25,801 bases of DNA from an uncultured Oscillospiraceae bacterium (GTDB taxonomy: Bacteria > Bacillota > Clostridia > Oscillospirales > Oscillospiraceae), in contig CAKUEI010000012.1 in NCBI GenBank assembly GCA_934646175.1, positions 1 through 25,801 on the forward strand, read 5' to 3'. Made by a program: the position numbers and the translations under genes. How positions within the stretch are numbered: position 1 is the first letter of the stretch; each line of letters begins with the position of its first letter. The notes under the pieces are model-generated. The model did no database searches. It saw nothing but the letters and a program-made list of their open reading frames with translations, and was not told the DNA's origin. This document shows positions 14,391 to 20,763 of the stretch, piece after piece.

Positions 14391-16352
14391 ATGGGTTCCA
14401 AGTATACGCATTGCTTCACGCCCTTGACCATCAAAGGCGTAACCTTCCGCAACCGCATCATCAATTCCCCCGGCGTCCCCGGTCTTGCCTCTAACGACGG
14501 CTGCTCCACTCCCGCCCTGCGGGATTATCATGCCGCCTATGCCCGCGGCGGCGCGGCCGTTGTCACTATCGGCAACGCCAGCATCGACGGCGCGAACTAC
14601 CGCGACGAATCCCGCCAGATCGACCTGTCCAACCCCCGCGCCCTCATCAGCCTTACAGAGCTGTGCGAAGGCATTGAGCATTACGGCGCCGTCGCCAATA
14701 TCGAGATCAACCATCCCGGTATGCACGTGCCCGACGACCCCACCCGCGTGAAAAAGCTCCCCATCGGCCCCTCCGGCGTTCCCGGCAAGGTGGTGGAGAT
14801 GGACCAGGCCATGATCGACAAGATTGTGGACGACTACGCCACCGCCGCCTACCACTGCATGCAGGCCGGTTTCCGCATGGTCATGATCCACGGTGCTCAT
14901 GGCAACCTGATCCCCCAGTTCGTCAGCGAATTCACTAACCACCGCACCGATAAATACGGCGGCAGTCTGGAAAACCGCGCCCGCTTTGCCATCGAAGTGC
15001 TGGACGCCATCCGTGCCAAATGCGGCAACAACCTGATCATTGAATACCGCATCGCCGCAGAAGAATACGCCGAAAAGGGCATGCATATTAACGACACCAT
15101 TGAGTTTGTCAAGATGATTGAAGACAAAATCGATCTGCTGCACGTCTCTTCCGGCATGGTGCACGTCATCGACTATGTCCGCTACATGATCTCCCCCTGC
15201 TACATGGAGCATATGATCAACGTGAAGTACGCCCACGCCCTGAAAGAGGCCGGTATCAAGGTGCCTCTGTCCGTGGTCGGCTCCATCATGAATCTGGACA
15301 ATGCCGAAAAGATCCTGGCTGACGGCGATGCCGACATGGTCGCCATGTTCCGCCCCTTCATGGCGGACCCCAACATCGTCAAAAAGTACTCCCGCAACCG
15401 TCCCGAGGACGTGGTCCCCTGCATGCGCTGCAGCTATCACAGCCGCATCATTCAGAACAAGGTGGTCGGCTGCGCCGTCAACCCCATGCAGGGCCGCGAA
15501 AATGAATTCCCCGACGGGCATGTGCCCCTGTCCCGTGAGCCGAAGAAGGTCGCAGTCATCGGCGGCGGCCCCGCCGGAATGCAGGCTGCCCGCACCGCTG
15601 TGGAGCGCGGCCATGACGTCACCCTGTTCGAGAAGAGCGACCATCTGGGCGGCAACATGGTGCCCGCCGGCTGGCTTGACATCAAGGAGGACCTGCACGC
15701 CTACCTGACCTATGCCGTCCACGCCACCACCAACTGCGGCTGCAAGATCCGGCTGAATACGGAAGCCACCCCTGAGCTCATCGAGCACGAGGGCTTTGAC
15801 GCCATCGTGGTGGCCGTGGGTGCCGATCCCTGGGCGCCTCCCGTTCCCGGTATGGATCGTCCCAACGTCTTCTGGTCCGCCCTGTCCGATATGGGCCAGG
15901 TGGAAGTCGGACAGAACGTGGTCATCGTCGGCGGCGGCATGGTGGGCTATGAAAGCGCCATCCATCTGGGCCGCGAGGGCAAAAATGTCACCATCATCGA
16001 CATGCTGCCCGTGGCCAAGCTGCCCACCGGCGCAGGCGCCCGCACCATGTCCGGCACCGCCATCACGCTGGTGGAGCTGGCCCAGCAGGCCGGCGTCAAG
16101 GAGATGGGCGAGGTCAAGGTGCTGGAAGTGAACGACGAAGGCGTCGTGGTGGAGCACGCCGACGGCACGAAGGAGACCCTGAAGGCCGACACCGTTCTCA
16201 CCGCTTCCGGTATGCGCGCCCGCAAAGATCTGGCGGAATCCTTCCGCCATGTGGTCGCCGAGTGCGATGTTCAGTTCGCCGGTGACTGCATCCAGCCCCG
16301 CAATATCGGCTTCGCCGTGAATGAGGGCTTCAATGCCGCTCTGGCGCTGTAA
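14391..16352 (+). CDS. Divergent NADH:flavin oxidoreductase paralogue (OYE-like + Fe-S + FAD/NAD domains)
   Basis: A 653-residue protein with the same domain order as the gene at 10867 and the same motif positions: HGAHG at 167-171 and YGGSLENR at 189-196 in both. Two Rossmann motifs follow (VAVIGGGPAGM from 387 and VIVGGGMVGYES from 511), and the C-terminal FAD motif is GDCIQPRNIGFAVNEG. Two key positions differ from the family. The active-site tyrosine is Asn172 (HGAHGN). The cluster motif reads CMRCSYHSR, giving C344, C347 and C361 with His350 or Ser351 where a cysteine is expected. The flavin barrel and reductase modules otherwise look intact, so it is probably a working enzyme with altered chemistry rather than a dead gene. 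The substrate is unknown. Confidence 0.9.
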   Translation: MGSKYTHCFTPLTIKGVTFRNRIINSPGVPGLASNDGCSTPALRDYHAAYARGGAAVVTIGNASIDGANYRDESRQIDLSNPRALISLTELCEGIEHYGAVANIEINHPGMHVPDDPTRVKKLPIGPSGVPGKVVEMDQAMIDKIVDDYATAAYHCMQAGFRMVMIHGAHGNLIPQFVSEFTNHRTDKYGGSLENRARFAIEVLDAIRAKCGNNLIIEYRIAAEEYAEKGMHINDTIEFVKMIEDKIDLLHVSSGMVHVIDYVRYMISPCYMEHMINVKYAHALKEAGIKVPLSVVGSIMNLDNAEKILADGDADMVAMFRPFMADPNIVKKYSRNRPEDVVPCMRCSYHSRIIQNKVVGCAVNPMQGRENEFPDGHVPLSREPKKVAVIGGGPAGMQAARTAVERGHDVTLFEKSDHLGGNMVPAGWLDIKEDLHAYLTYAVHATTNCGCKIRLNTEATPELIEHEGFDAIVVAVGADPWAPPVPGMDRPNVFWSALSDMGQVEVGQNVVIVGGGMVGYESAIHLGREGKNVTIIDMLPVAKLPTGAGARTMSGTAITLVELAQQAGVKEMGEVKVLEVNDEGVVVEHADGTKETLKADTVLTASGMRARKDLAESFRHVVAECDVQFAGDCIQPRNIGFAVNEGFNAALAL

Positions 16353-16366
16353 TCTCCCCGTTCCGC

Positions 16367-16414
16367 AAAAGAAAAACCGGCCGCCGGGATCATACCCGAC
16401 GGCCGGTTTCTTTT
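16367..16414. terminator. Terminator downstream of the second flavoenzyme gene
   Basis: CCGGCCGCCGGG (16377-16388) pairs with CCCGACGGCCGG (16395-16406) with one mismatch, around the loop ATCATA. Flanking AAAAGAAA and TTTCTTTT extend the stem and supply T-tracts in both directions, so it may also end transcripts from the MATE remnant. Confidence 0.88.
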
Positions 16415-16419
16415 GGAAT

Positions 16420-16746
16420 TCAGACAGTTGCCTTGTTCCGCTTCTTTCTCAGCAGTACCACATTGGCTCCGTCCGCCGTGGCTGCGTCGGTGAACAGTCC
16501 CACCACTGGCTCCGCCGCGAACTGCATCAGGATGCCCATGGCAAGGCCCACCACCATTACGGTCACCAGATGCATGACCTGGGAGCCGACGGACACCGCC
16601 GTGCTGGCCGCCACGCCTTCAAACCGACCGACGATCAGCAGGTCCGCCATGCCGTACAGCGTCTGCATCAGATAGGAGAGCAGGTACGGCAGCGAAAACC
16701 GCCGTATGTTCCCCCAAACACTTCCCGTGGTCAGATTCTGTTCCAA
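16420..16746 (-). pseudogene. MATE family efflux transporter, remnant with internal deletion
   Basis: This 108-codon frame begins with a typical MATE N-terminus (TTGSVWGNIRRFSLPYLLSY, then YGMADLLIVGRFEGVAA and GSQVMHLVTVMVVGLAMG, about residues 6-69). It then jumps without a stop to what looks like the late MATE segment ILMQFAAEPVVGLFTD. Intact MATE proteins are about 450 residues, so most of the middle is missing, and the last 20 residues (ending KKRNKATV) resemble nothing I know. The only start is a TTG at 16746 with a weak GGGTGA upstream. TTGACT with a TAATGA 17 bases on, in the upstream 16747-16820 region, may be the old promoter. The rest of 16747-17028 holds nothing else that I can support. 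Confidence 0.75.
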
Positions 16747-17028
16747 GTGATCACCCGTTTTCGTTCACCTTCAACGTTTTCTATCATTAACGCCGCCTCA
16801 GCGAAAAGTCAATCTTTTCTTTCCCGTGTAAAAGAGTGTGCTTCTTTCAAAATGCGTTTTCTTCCAGCTCAAGTCGGAAAAGCCAATGAACGCCCTACCG
16901 CCCCAGCCGCAGATACACAGTCTCCACAACACAACTTTAGGCCAAGATATTCTGAAATATTTTCCATGAATTTTTTGTAATTGCTCGGACCAGATCGGCA
17001 CACATCGGGCCATTCCCCAAATCAGAAT

Positions 17029-17067
17029 CCAAAAAGAAGGACATGACAAAAGTCATGTCCTTCTTTT

Positions 17068-17070
<3 letters not shown>
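17029..17070 (-). terminator. Terminator of the tRNA operon
   Basis: CCAAAAAGAAGGACATGAC (17029-17047) and GTCATGTCCTTCTTTTTGG (17052-17070) form a perfect 19-bp stem with a four-base loop. It starts directly at the CCA end of tRNA-Cys and supplies a T-tract on the minus strand. Confidence 0.9.
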
Positions 17071-17141
<71 letters not shown>

Positions 17142-17156
17142 GAACAATGTAAAGAA

Positions 17157-17186
17157 GAAAGCCCAGGCCCAGCCGCCTGGGCTTTC
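17157..17186 (-). terminator. Terminator-like hairpin between tRNA-Gly and tRNA-Cys
   Basis: GAAAGCCCAGGC (17157-17168) and GCCTGGGCTTTC (17175-17186) form a perfect 12-bp stem with a 6-base loop. On the minus strand it is followed by TTCTTT, so some transcripts may stop before tRNA-Cys. A processing signal is an alternative. Confidence 0.65.
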
Positions 17187-17194
17187 TCTTTTTT

Positions 17195-17270
17195 TGGAGC
17201 GAGTGACGAGGCTCGAACTCGCTACCTCCACCTTGGCAAGGTGGCGCTCTACCAGATGAGCTACACTCGC
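17195..17270 (-). tRNA. tRNA-Gly (GCC)
   Basis: A 76-base cloverleaf: 5' GCGAGTG paired with the 3' end CACTCGC, D-arm AGCTCATCTGGTAGAGC, anticodon loop TTGCCAA (GCC), T-loop GTTCGAGCC, and encoded CCA. Confidence 0.97.
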
Positions 17271-17307
17271 AAATGTCCCCGCAAAACACTGCTGCATTCT
17301 GCAGGGA

Positions 17308-17383
17308 TGGTGCCTCCGGCCGGAATCGAACCAGCGACACGGGGATTTTCAGTCCCCTGCTCTACCAACTGAGCTACAGAGGC
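17308..17383 (-). tRNA. tRNA-Phe (GAA)
   Basis: A 76-base cloverleaf with acceptor GCCTCTG/CGGAGGC (one G-U), anticodon loop CTGAAAA (GAA), T-arm GGTTCGATTCC, discriminator A and encoded CCA. Confidence 0.97.
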
Positions 17384-17391
17384 AAATAAGA

Positions 17392-17468
17392 TGGCGACCC
17401 GGATCGGGCTCGAACCGACGACCTCTAGCGTGACAGGCTAGCGTTCTAACCAACTGAACTACCGGGCC
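17392..17468 (-). tRNA. tRNA-Asp (GTC)
   Basis: A 77-base cloverleaf with acceptor GGCCCGG/CCGGGTC (one G-U), anticodon loop CTGTCAC (GTC), T-arm GGTTCGAGCCC, discriminator G (an aspartate identity base) and encoded CCA. Confidence 0.97.
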
Positions 17469-17485
17469 AGCTTCACAGAAGAGAA

Positions 17486-17561
17486 TGGTGGGAACAACAG
17501 GGCTCGAACCTGTGACATCATGCTTGTAAGGCATGCGCTCTCCCAGCTGAGCTATGCTCCC
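17486..17561 (-). tRNA. tRNA-Val (TAC)
   Basis: A 76-base cloverleaf with acceptor GGGAGCA/TGTTCCC (one G-U), anticodon loop CTTACAA (TAC), T-arm GGTTCGAGCC, discriminator A and encoded CCA. It is the first gene of the operon, about 34 bases after the -10 box. Confidence 0.97.
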
Positions 17562-17594
17562 GTATCTCTTTTGCTCTTACAAGCGGCGAAGATT

Positions 17595-17623
17595 ATTATA
17601 CCGAAACACCCCCCTATTGTCAA
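17595..17623 (-). promoter_or_regulatory. Consensus promoter of the five-tRNA operon
   Basis: On the minus strand, TTGACA (17618-17623) and TATAAT (17595-17600) are both perfect and spaced by 17 bases. The spacer has a G6 run. No separate promoter was seen between the tRNA genes, so Val-Asp-Phe-Gly-Cys are probably one transcript. Confidence 0.9.
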
Positions 17624-17663
17624 CCCCCACTTTGCATTTTCTTTTCCAAAAATGGCACTTTTT

Positions 17664-18542
17664 TTACATCTGCTCTAAAAGCCCCTGCAATTCCTCGCGG
17701 TTAAAGTGATATACCTTGTCACAGAACTGGCACGTCAGCTGTGCTTCACCCTGCTCCTCGATCAGGCTTTTCAGCTCTTCCCTGCCCATACTGATCAGGG
17801 CACGGCTCACCCGATCCCGGCTGCAATAGCAGCGGTACTCCACCGGATGCCGTTCCAGCACCTCCACGTCAAAGTCGGAGAGCACCGCCTTCAGGACGCC
17901 TTCGCTGTCCATACCGCTTTCCAGTGCACGGCTCACGGCGCCCACCCGGCGCACTCCGTCCTCGATCTTTCGAATGGCTTCCTCATCGGCCCCGGGCAGC
18001 AGCTGAATGAGATACCCCCCCGCTGCCGTCACCGACTGGTCTACGCCCACCAGGACTCCTAAGGCGCACGCCGTAGGGATCTGCTCACTTTCTACAAAAT
18101 ACATGGCGATGTCGTCGGCGATCTCGCCGGAAAAAAGGCCGATGCTGCCCACATAGGGTTCTTTCATCCCCAGGTCTCGGATCACCGTCAGGCTGCCCGC
18201 TGTACCCACGGCCGCGCCTACATCCAGCTTGCCCGGCTCCTTTTCCATCAGCTCCACCTGGCCGTTCTGGACATAGCCTCGGACGTTGCCCTCGCAGTCG
18301 GAAACAGCCAGCACTGTCCCCAGCGGCCCGCCGCCCTTGATCTGCAGAGTCAGAGCGCCTTTTTCCTCCTTCAGCATGTCGCCCATCATGGAGGCCGCCA
18401 TCAGCGTCCGTCCCAGGGCGGCCGTCGCCACCGGAAGCAGGGTGTGGATGGTACGCGCCCGCTCCACCAGCTTTGTTCCCGTAATGGCTACCGCTTTCGC
18501 CGCACCGTCCTTTGTGATCACCCGAACGATCTCGTCCGCCAT
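17664..18542 (-). CDS. hslO: Redox-regulated chaperone Hsp33
   Basis: Hsp33 is a cytosolic holdase chaperone switched on by oxidation of a C-terminal zinc centre. The 292-residue product keeps all four zinc cysteines: C238 and C240 (RCYCSRDR) and C271 and C274 (TCQFCDKVYHF). The N-terminal part has the usual GGPLG and GYVQNG segments. I start it at the ATG at 18542 (MADEIVRVIT) because AAAGGA (18552-18557) lies nine bases upstream; the TTG at 18551 adjoins that site and is too close. The gene begins five bases after the methyltransferase stop, so it is the last gene of the minus-strand three-gene operon. No clear hairpin terminator follows; the tRNA promoter begins about 40 bases downstream. 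Confidence 0.96.
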   Translation of the reverse strand: MADEIVRVITKDGAAKAVAITGTKLVERARTIHTLLPVATAALGRTLMAASMMGDMLKEEKGALTLQIKGGGPLGTVLAVSDCEGNVRGYVQNGQVELMEKEPGKLDVGAAVGTAGSLTVIRDLGMKEPYVGSIGLFSGEIADDIAMYFVESEQIPTACALGVLVGVDQSVTAAGGYLIQLLPGADEEAIRKIEDGVRRVGAVSRALESGMDSEGVLKAVLSDFDVEVLERHPVEYRCYCSRDRVSRALISMGREELKSLIEEQGEAQLTCQFCDKVYHFNREELQGLLEQM

Positions 18543-18547
18543 GTCGC

Positions 18548-19291
18548 TCAATCCTTTCGCGCCAGGAAAAAGATGCGGTCCTCCCCCGCTTTTGGGGGGC
18601 GCATCTTCTTATTTCCGTAAATTTTGATGTCCGAAAAGCCCACTTCTTGCAAAAAAACGGTCAATTCTTCCACAGTATAGGCAAATTCTTCGTGCAGCTC
18701 TTCTCCCCGCTGCCAGACCTGTCCGTCCCGCTCAAAAATATCCATGCCATAGGTACAGATGCGCCGCCGTTTGGAGTACTCCGCCCGCCAGACACAGAAC
18801 ACATCCTCCGTCTCATCCAGAAACACTTGTCCGTCCAGCCCTATGAGCTTTTCCGGTGTGTTGATGTCGAACACGAAGATGCCGCCCGGCATCAGAAAAA
18901 GGTGTACCCGCTCAAAGGCCTGTTTCAGCTTTTTCGGGTCCGTCACATAGTTCACGCTGTCCAGACAGCAGACGCAGGCGTCTATGGTGCCGTAAAGATC
19001 CAGCTTCTCCATGGGCTGCGCCAGGAAAAGCGGCGCGATCCCGTTTACCTCGCGGGCCTTTTCTGCCGCCTCCGCCAGCATTTCCGGCGACCGGTCCACG
19101 CCGATAGTCTCGTACCCCCGCTCCGCCAGAATGCAGGTCAAGCTCCCGGTGCCGCAGGCCAGATCCAGCACCGTCTGCACCGGGCACTTTGCCTTCCGGA
19201 ACAGCTTTTCCAGATAGTCTGCCCACTGGTCATAGCGGACATCCTCCGTCAGCCGATCGTAGGCCCCCGCCAGAAAGCTATAGCTTTCCAT
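18548..19291 (-). CDS. Class I SAM-dependent methyltransferase
   Basis: A 247-residue Rossmann-fold methyltransferase. SAM motif I is VLDLACGTGSLT (41-52), motif II is the acidic end of the next strand (IGVDRSPEM), and later strands read CVCCLDSVNYV and GGIFVFDINTP. The N-terminus (YDRLTEDVRYDQWADYLE) is common in small-molecule methyltransferases of Firmicutes that sit near hslO or yqeM-like genes. The substrate cannot be predicted. AAGGAG precedes the ATG by eight bases, and the yerC-like stop lies two bases upstream, so the genes are coupled. No signal peptide or membrane segment was seen. Confidence 0.9.
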   Translation of the reverse strand: MESYSFLAGAYDRLTEDVRYDQWADYLEKLFRKAKCPVQTVLDLACGTGSLTCILAERGYETIGVDRSPEMLAEAAEKAREVNGIAPLFLAQPMEKLDLYGTIDACVCCLDSVNYVTDPKKLKQAFERVHLFLMPGGIFVFDINTPEKLIGLDGQVFLDETEDVFCVWRAEYSKRRRICTYGMDIFERDGQVWQRGEELHEEFAYTVEELTVFLQEVGFSDIKIYGNKKMRPPKAGEDRIFFLARKD

Positions 19292-19293
19292 GG

Positions 19294-19605
19294 TCAGGAC
19301 TCCTTCTGTTTGGCCCGCATCTCCCGCACCCGTGGCAGCACATCCAGATAGCCGTTTGCGCCGTAATGAAGGGAGCGGTTCACTCGGCTAATGGTGGCGC
19401 TGCTGGTACCCGTACGCTCCAGAATATCGCTGTAGATCATGCCCTCGTCCAGCAGCAGCGCCACTTCAAAGCGCTGCTCCATGGCGTGCAGCTCCGCCAC
19501 AGTGCACAGATCACTGAAAAAGCGGCGGCACTCGTCCAGGTCCTTCAGGGAGAGGATGGTCTCATATAAAATGTCGCTTCCTTTTTTCTCTGTCTGCTTC
19601 GCCAT
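19294..19605 (-). CDS. YerC/YecD family TrpR-like regulator
   Basis: A 103-residue protein of the TrpR-related YerC family. The helix-turn-helix is ILERTGTSSATISRVNRSLH (61-80), followed by the family's YGANGY; the preceding LCTVAELHAMEQRFEVALLL is the dimerisation helix region. The start at ATG 19605 (MAKQTEKKG) has GGAGGAG just upstream; an in-frame ATG at 19638 would add 11 residues without a ribosome binding site. It is the first gene of the operon with the methyltransferase and hslO. By family it should bind DNA, but no co-repressor or target is known from the sequence, so its link to Hsp33 is unclear. Confidence 0.92.
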   Translation of the reverse strand: MAKQTEKKGSDILYETILSLKDLDECRRFFSDLCTVAELHAMEQRFEVALLLDEGMIYSDILERTGTSSATISRVNRSLHYGANGYLDVLPRVREMRAKQKES

Positions 19606-19650
19606 TGCGGCTCCTCCTTCCCGCTTGCGCGAGATCATTTTTTGTTTTAT

Positions 19651-19679
19651 ATTTTAGCACAGTGAAGCATAAAAGTAAA
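19651..19679 (-). promoter_or_regulatory. Promoter of the yerC-methyltransferase-hslO operon
   Basis: On the minus strand, TTTACT (19674-19679) and TAAAAT (19651-19656) are spaced by 17 bases, about 45 bases before the start codon. Bases 19680-19873, between this and the xpt promoter, hold nothing that I can support. Confidence 0.6.
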
Positions 19680-19873
19680 GCGTTTTCTCTGCTTTTGCTC
19701 TCTTGATGCAAAGCGTAATAAAGTACTTTCAGCGGTGTAAATGCTGCCGGGAACGCTCCTTCTTTTTCGCTTGGTGTGCTTCAATTTCATCGGGTATTTT
19801 GTCGGAAAATCACCCTGTGCCGCTCCATATCTTGTGGATGTGTACAGGCCGAGGGGAATCGCGTCGGAATCTG

Positions 19874-19902
19874 TTGACTTTGAAAATTCCCTGTGATATG
19901 AT
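19874..19902 (+). promoter_or_regulatory. Promoter of the purine salvage operon
   Basis: TTGACT (19874-19879) and TATGAT (19897-19902) are spaced by 17 bases. Transcription would start about 17 bases before the guanine aptamer and leave a leader of about 210 bases before xpt. Confidence 0.8.
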
Positions 19903-19925
19903 GCACACACAAAGTGAATGTAGAC

Positions 19926-19992
19926 GCCAATATAGGTTTGGATTTCGTGGCCCAAATGTTTCTACCGTCTGCCCTAATGTACGACTATTGGC
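19926..19992 (+). promoter_or_regulatory. Guanine-type purine riboswitch aptamer
   Basis: P1 is GCCAATA (19926-19932) paired with TATTGGC (19986-19992). P2 is GTTTGG/CCAAAT. The junction GTTTCTACC and the 3' element GACTAT match the purine aptamer core. The base that pairs with the ligand (position 74, the C in GACTAT) is C, which means guanine or hypoxanthine rather than adenine (GATTAT). P3 (GTCTG/TGTAC) looks weak, with a C-U mismatch, and the P2 loop is longer than usual. A terminator and an xpt gene directly downstream agree with an OFF switch. Confidence 0.92.
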
Positions 19993-19997
19993 ACAGC

Positions 19998-20040
19998 AGA
20001 ACAATTCCACATAAGGTGGGATTGTTCTGGATTTGTTTTT
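19998..20040 (+). terminator. Riboswitch expression-platform terminator
   Basis: AGAACAATTCCAC (19998-20010) pairs with GTGGGATTGTTCT (20016-20028) over 13 pairs with one T-G wobble, loop ATAAG, followed by a T-rich tail (TTTGTTTTT). It begins six bases after P1, so guanine binding should favour it. Confidence 0.88.
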
Positions 20041-20048
20041 GTCGAACA

Positions 20049-20089
20049 CGGCAGCAGTCTGGAGGGTCTGGCCTTCTGGCTGCTGTTTT
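20049..20089 (+). promoter_or_regulatory. Second hairpin in the xpt leader
   Basis: CAGCAG (20052-20057) and CTGCTG (20080-20085) pair, with a weaker inner GGAGG/CCTTC, and TTTT follows at 20086. It could be a second attenuator, an alternative fold, or a structure controlling translation start about 35 bases later. Confidence 0.45.
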
Positions 20090-20122
20090 GCATTCCATCA
20101 TCACAAGAAGGCGGGGATCACA

Positions 20123-20701
20123 CTGAAAGCGTTAGAAGAAAAGATCAAAAAAGAAGGCGTCGTCCTTCCAGGCAACATTCTGAAGGTCGGCTCCTTCCTC
20201 AACCATCAGGTGGACGCAGACTTCACCATGGAAATGGGGCGCGAGATTGCGCGTCTCTTCGCCGATGCGGGCATCACCCGCGTCCTCACCATCGAGACCT
20301 CGGGCATCACGCTGGCACTGGCCGCTGCCGCCGCCCTCCACGTGCCCATGGTCTTCGCCAAAAAGAACCGCACCAGCAACCTCTCCGGCGGGCTTTACAT
20401 GACCATGGTCCACTCCTACACCCATAATACGGACTACACCGTGGTGGTGGAAAAGGACTATCTCCACCCCGGGGACCGCGTCCTGCTCATCGACGATTTC
20501 CTGGCCAACGGCAAAGCACTGCTGGGCCTTCTGGATCTGGTACAGCAAGCCGGCGGCGAGGTGGCCGGTGCAGCCGTCGCCATTGAAAAGGGCTTCCAGC
20601 ACGGCGGCGATACCCTGCGCGGACAGGGCCTGCGCATTGAATCGCTGGCCATCATCGACTCGATGGACGATGCCGGGCACCTGGAATTCCGCCCTCAATA
20701 A
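20123..20701 (+). CDS. xpt: Xanthine phosphoribosyltransferase
   Basis: Xpt joins xanthine (and in some cases guanine) to PRPP to make XMP in purine base salvage. The protein shows the family pattern SFLNHQVD near residue 24, TIETSGITLALA, the VVFAKK-like MVFAKKNRTS, and the PRPP loop VLLIDDFLANGKA (120-132). There is no ATG or GTG start in this frame: TTGs at 20033 and 20039 sit in the riboswitch terminator tail without a ribosome binding site. I place the start at CTG 20123, six bases after AAGGCGGGG, giving 192 residues (family about 190-197). A sequence error or very weak start is the alternative. Control is by the guanine riboswitch upstream. The ABC importer genes follow. Confidence 0.9.
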   Translation: MKALEEKIKKEGVVLPGNILKVGSFLNHQVDADFTMEMGREIARLFADAGITRVLTIETSGITLALAAAAALHVPMVFAKKNRTSNLSGGLYMTMVHSYTHNTDYTVVVEKDYLHPGDRVLLIDDFLANGKALLGLLDLVQQAGGEVAGAAVAIEKGFQHGGDTLRGQGLRIESLAIIDSMDDAGHLEFRPQ

Positions 20702-20711
20702 TGTGTTTACT

Positions 20712-20725
20712 TATCATTTATGATA
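20712..20725. promoter_or_regulatory. Palindrome between xpt and the BMP lipoprotein gene
   Basis: TATCATTTATGATA is a 6-base inverted repeat around TT, ten bases after the xpt stop. It could be an operator for a weak internal promoter (TTTACT at 20706 with TATGCA 15 bases on) or a small hairpin. The evidence is sequence symmetry only. Confidence 0.3.
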
Positions 20726-20763
20726 GTATGCAAAACCGTAAAAAAACTTGGAGGAATGAAAAC

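Noticed and set aside
14289..16250. 653-codon open frame on the minus strand opposite the second flavoenzyme
   Set aside because: It mirrors the real gene in antisense, is full of His/Gly/Ala/Asp runs typical of GC-rich shadows, and has no ribosome binding site or recognisable domain.
16798..17049. 83-codon minus-strand frame between the MATE remnant and the tRNA genes
   Set aside because: It overlaps the tRNA terminator, is Trp/Cys-rich without homology that I recognise, and lacks a ribosome binding site.
19647..19955. 102-codon minus-strand frame upstream of the yerC-like gene
   Set aside because: It overlaps the promoters of both flanking operons and part of the riboswitch, with no start signal.
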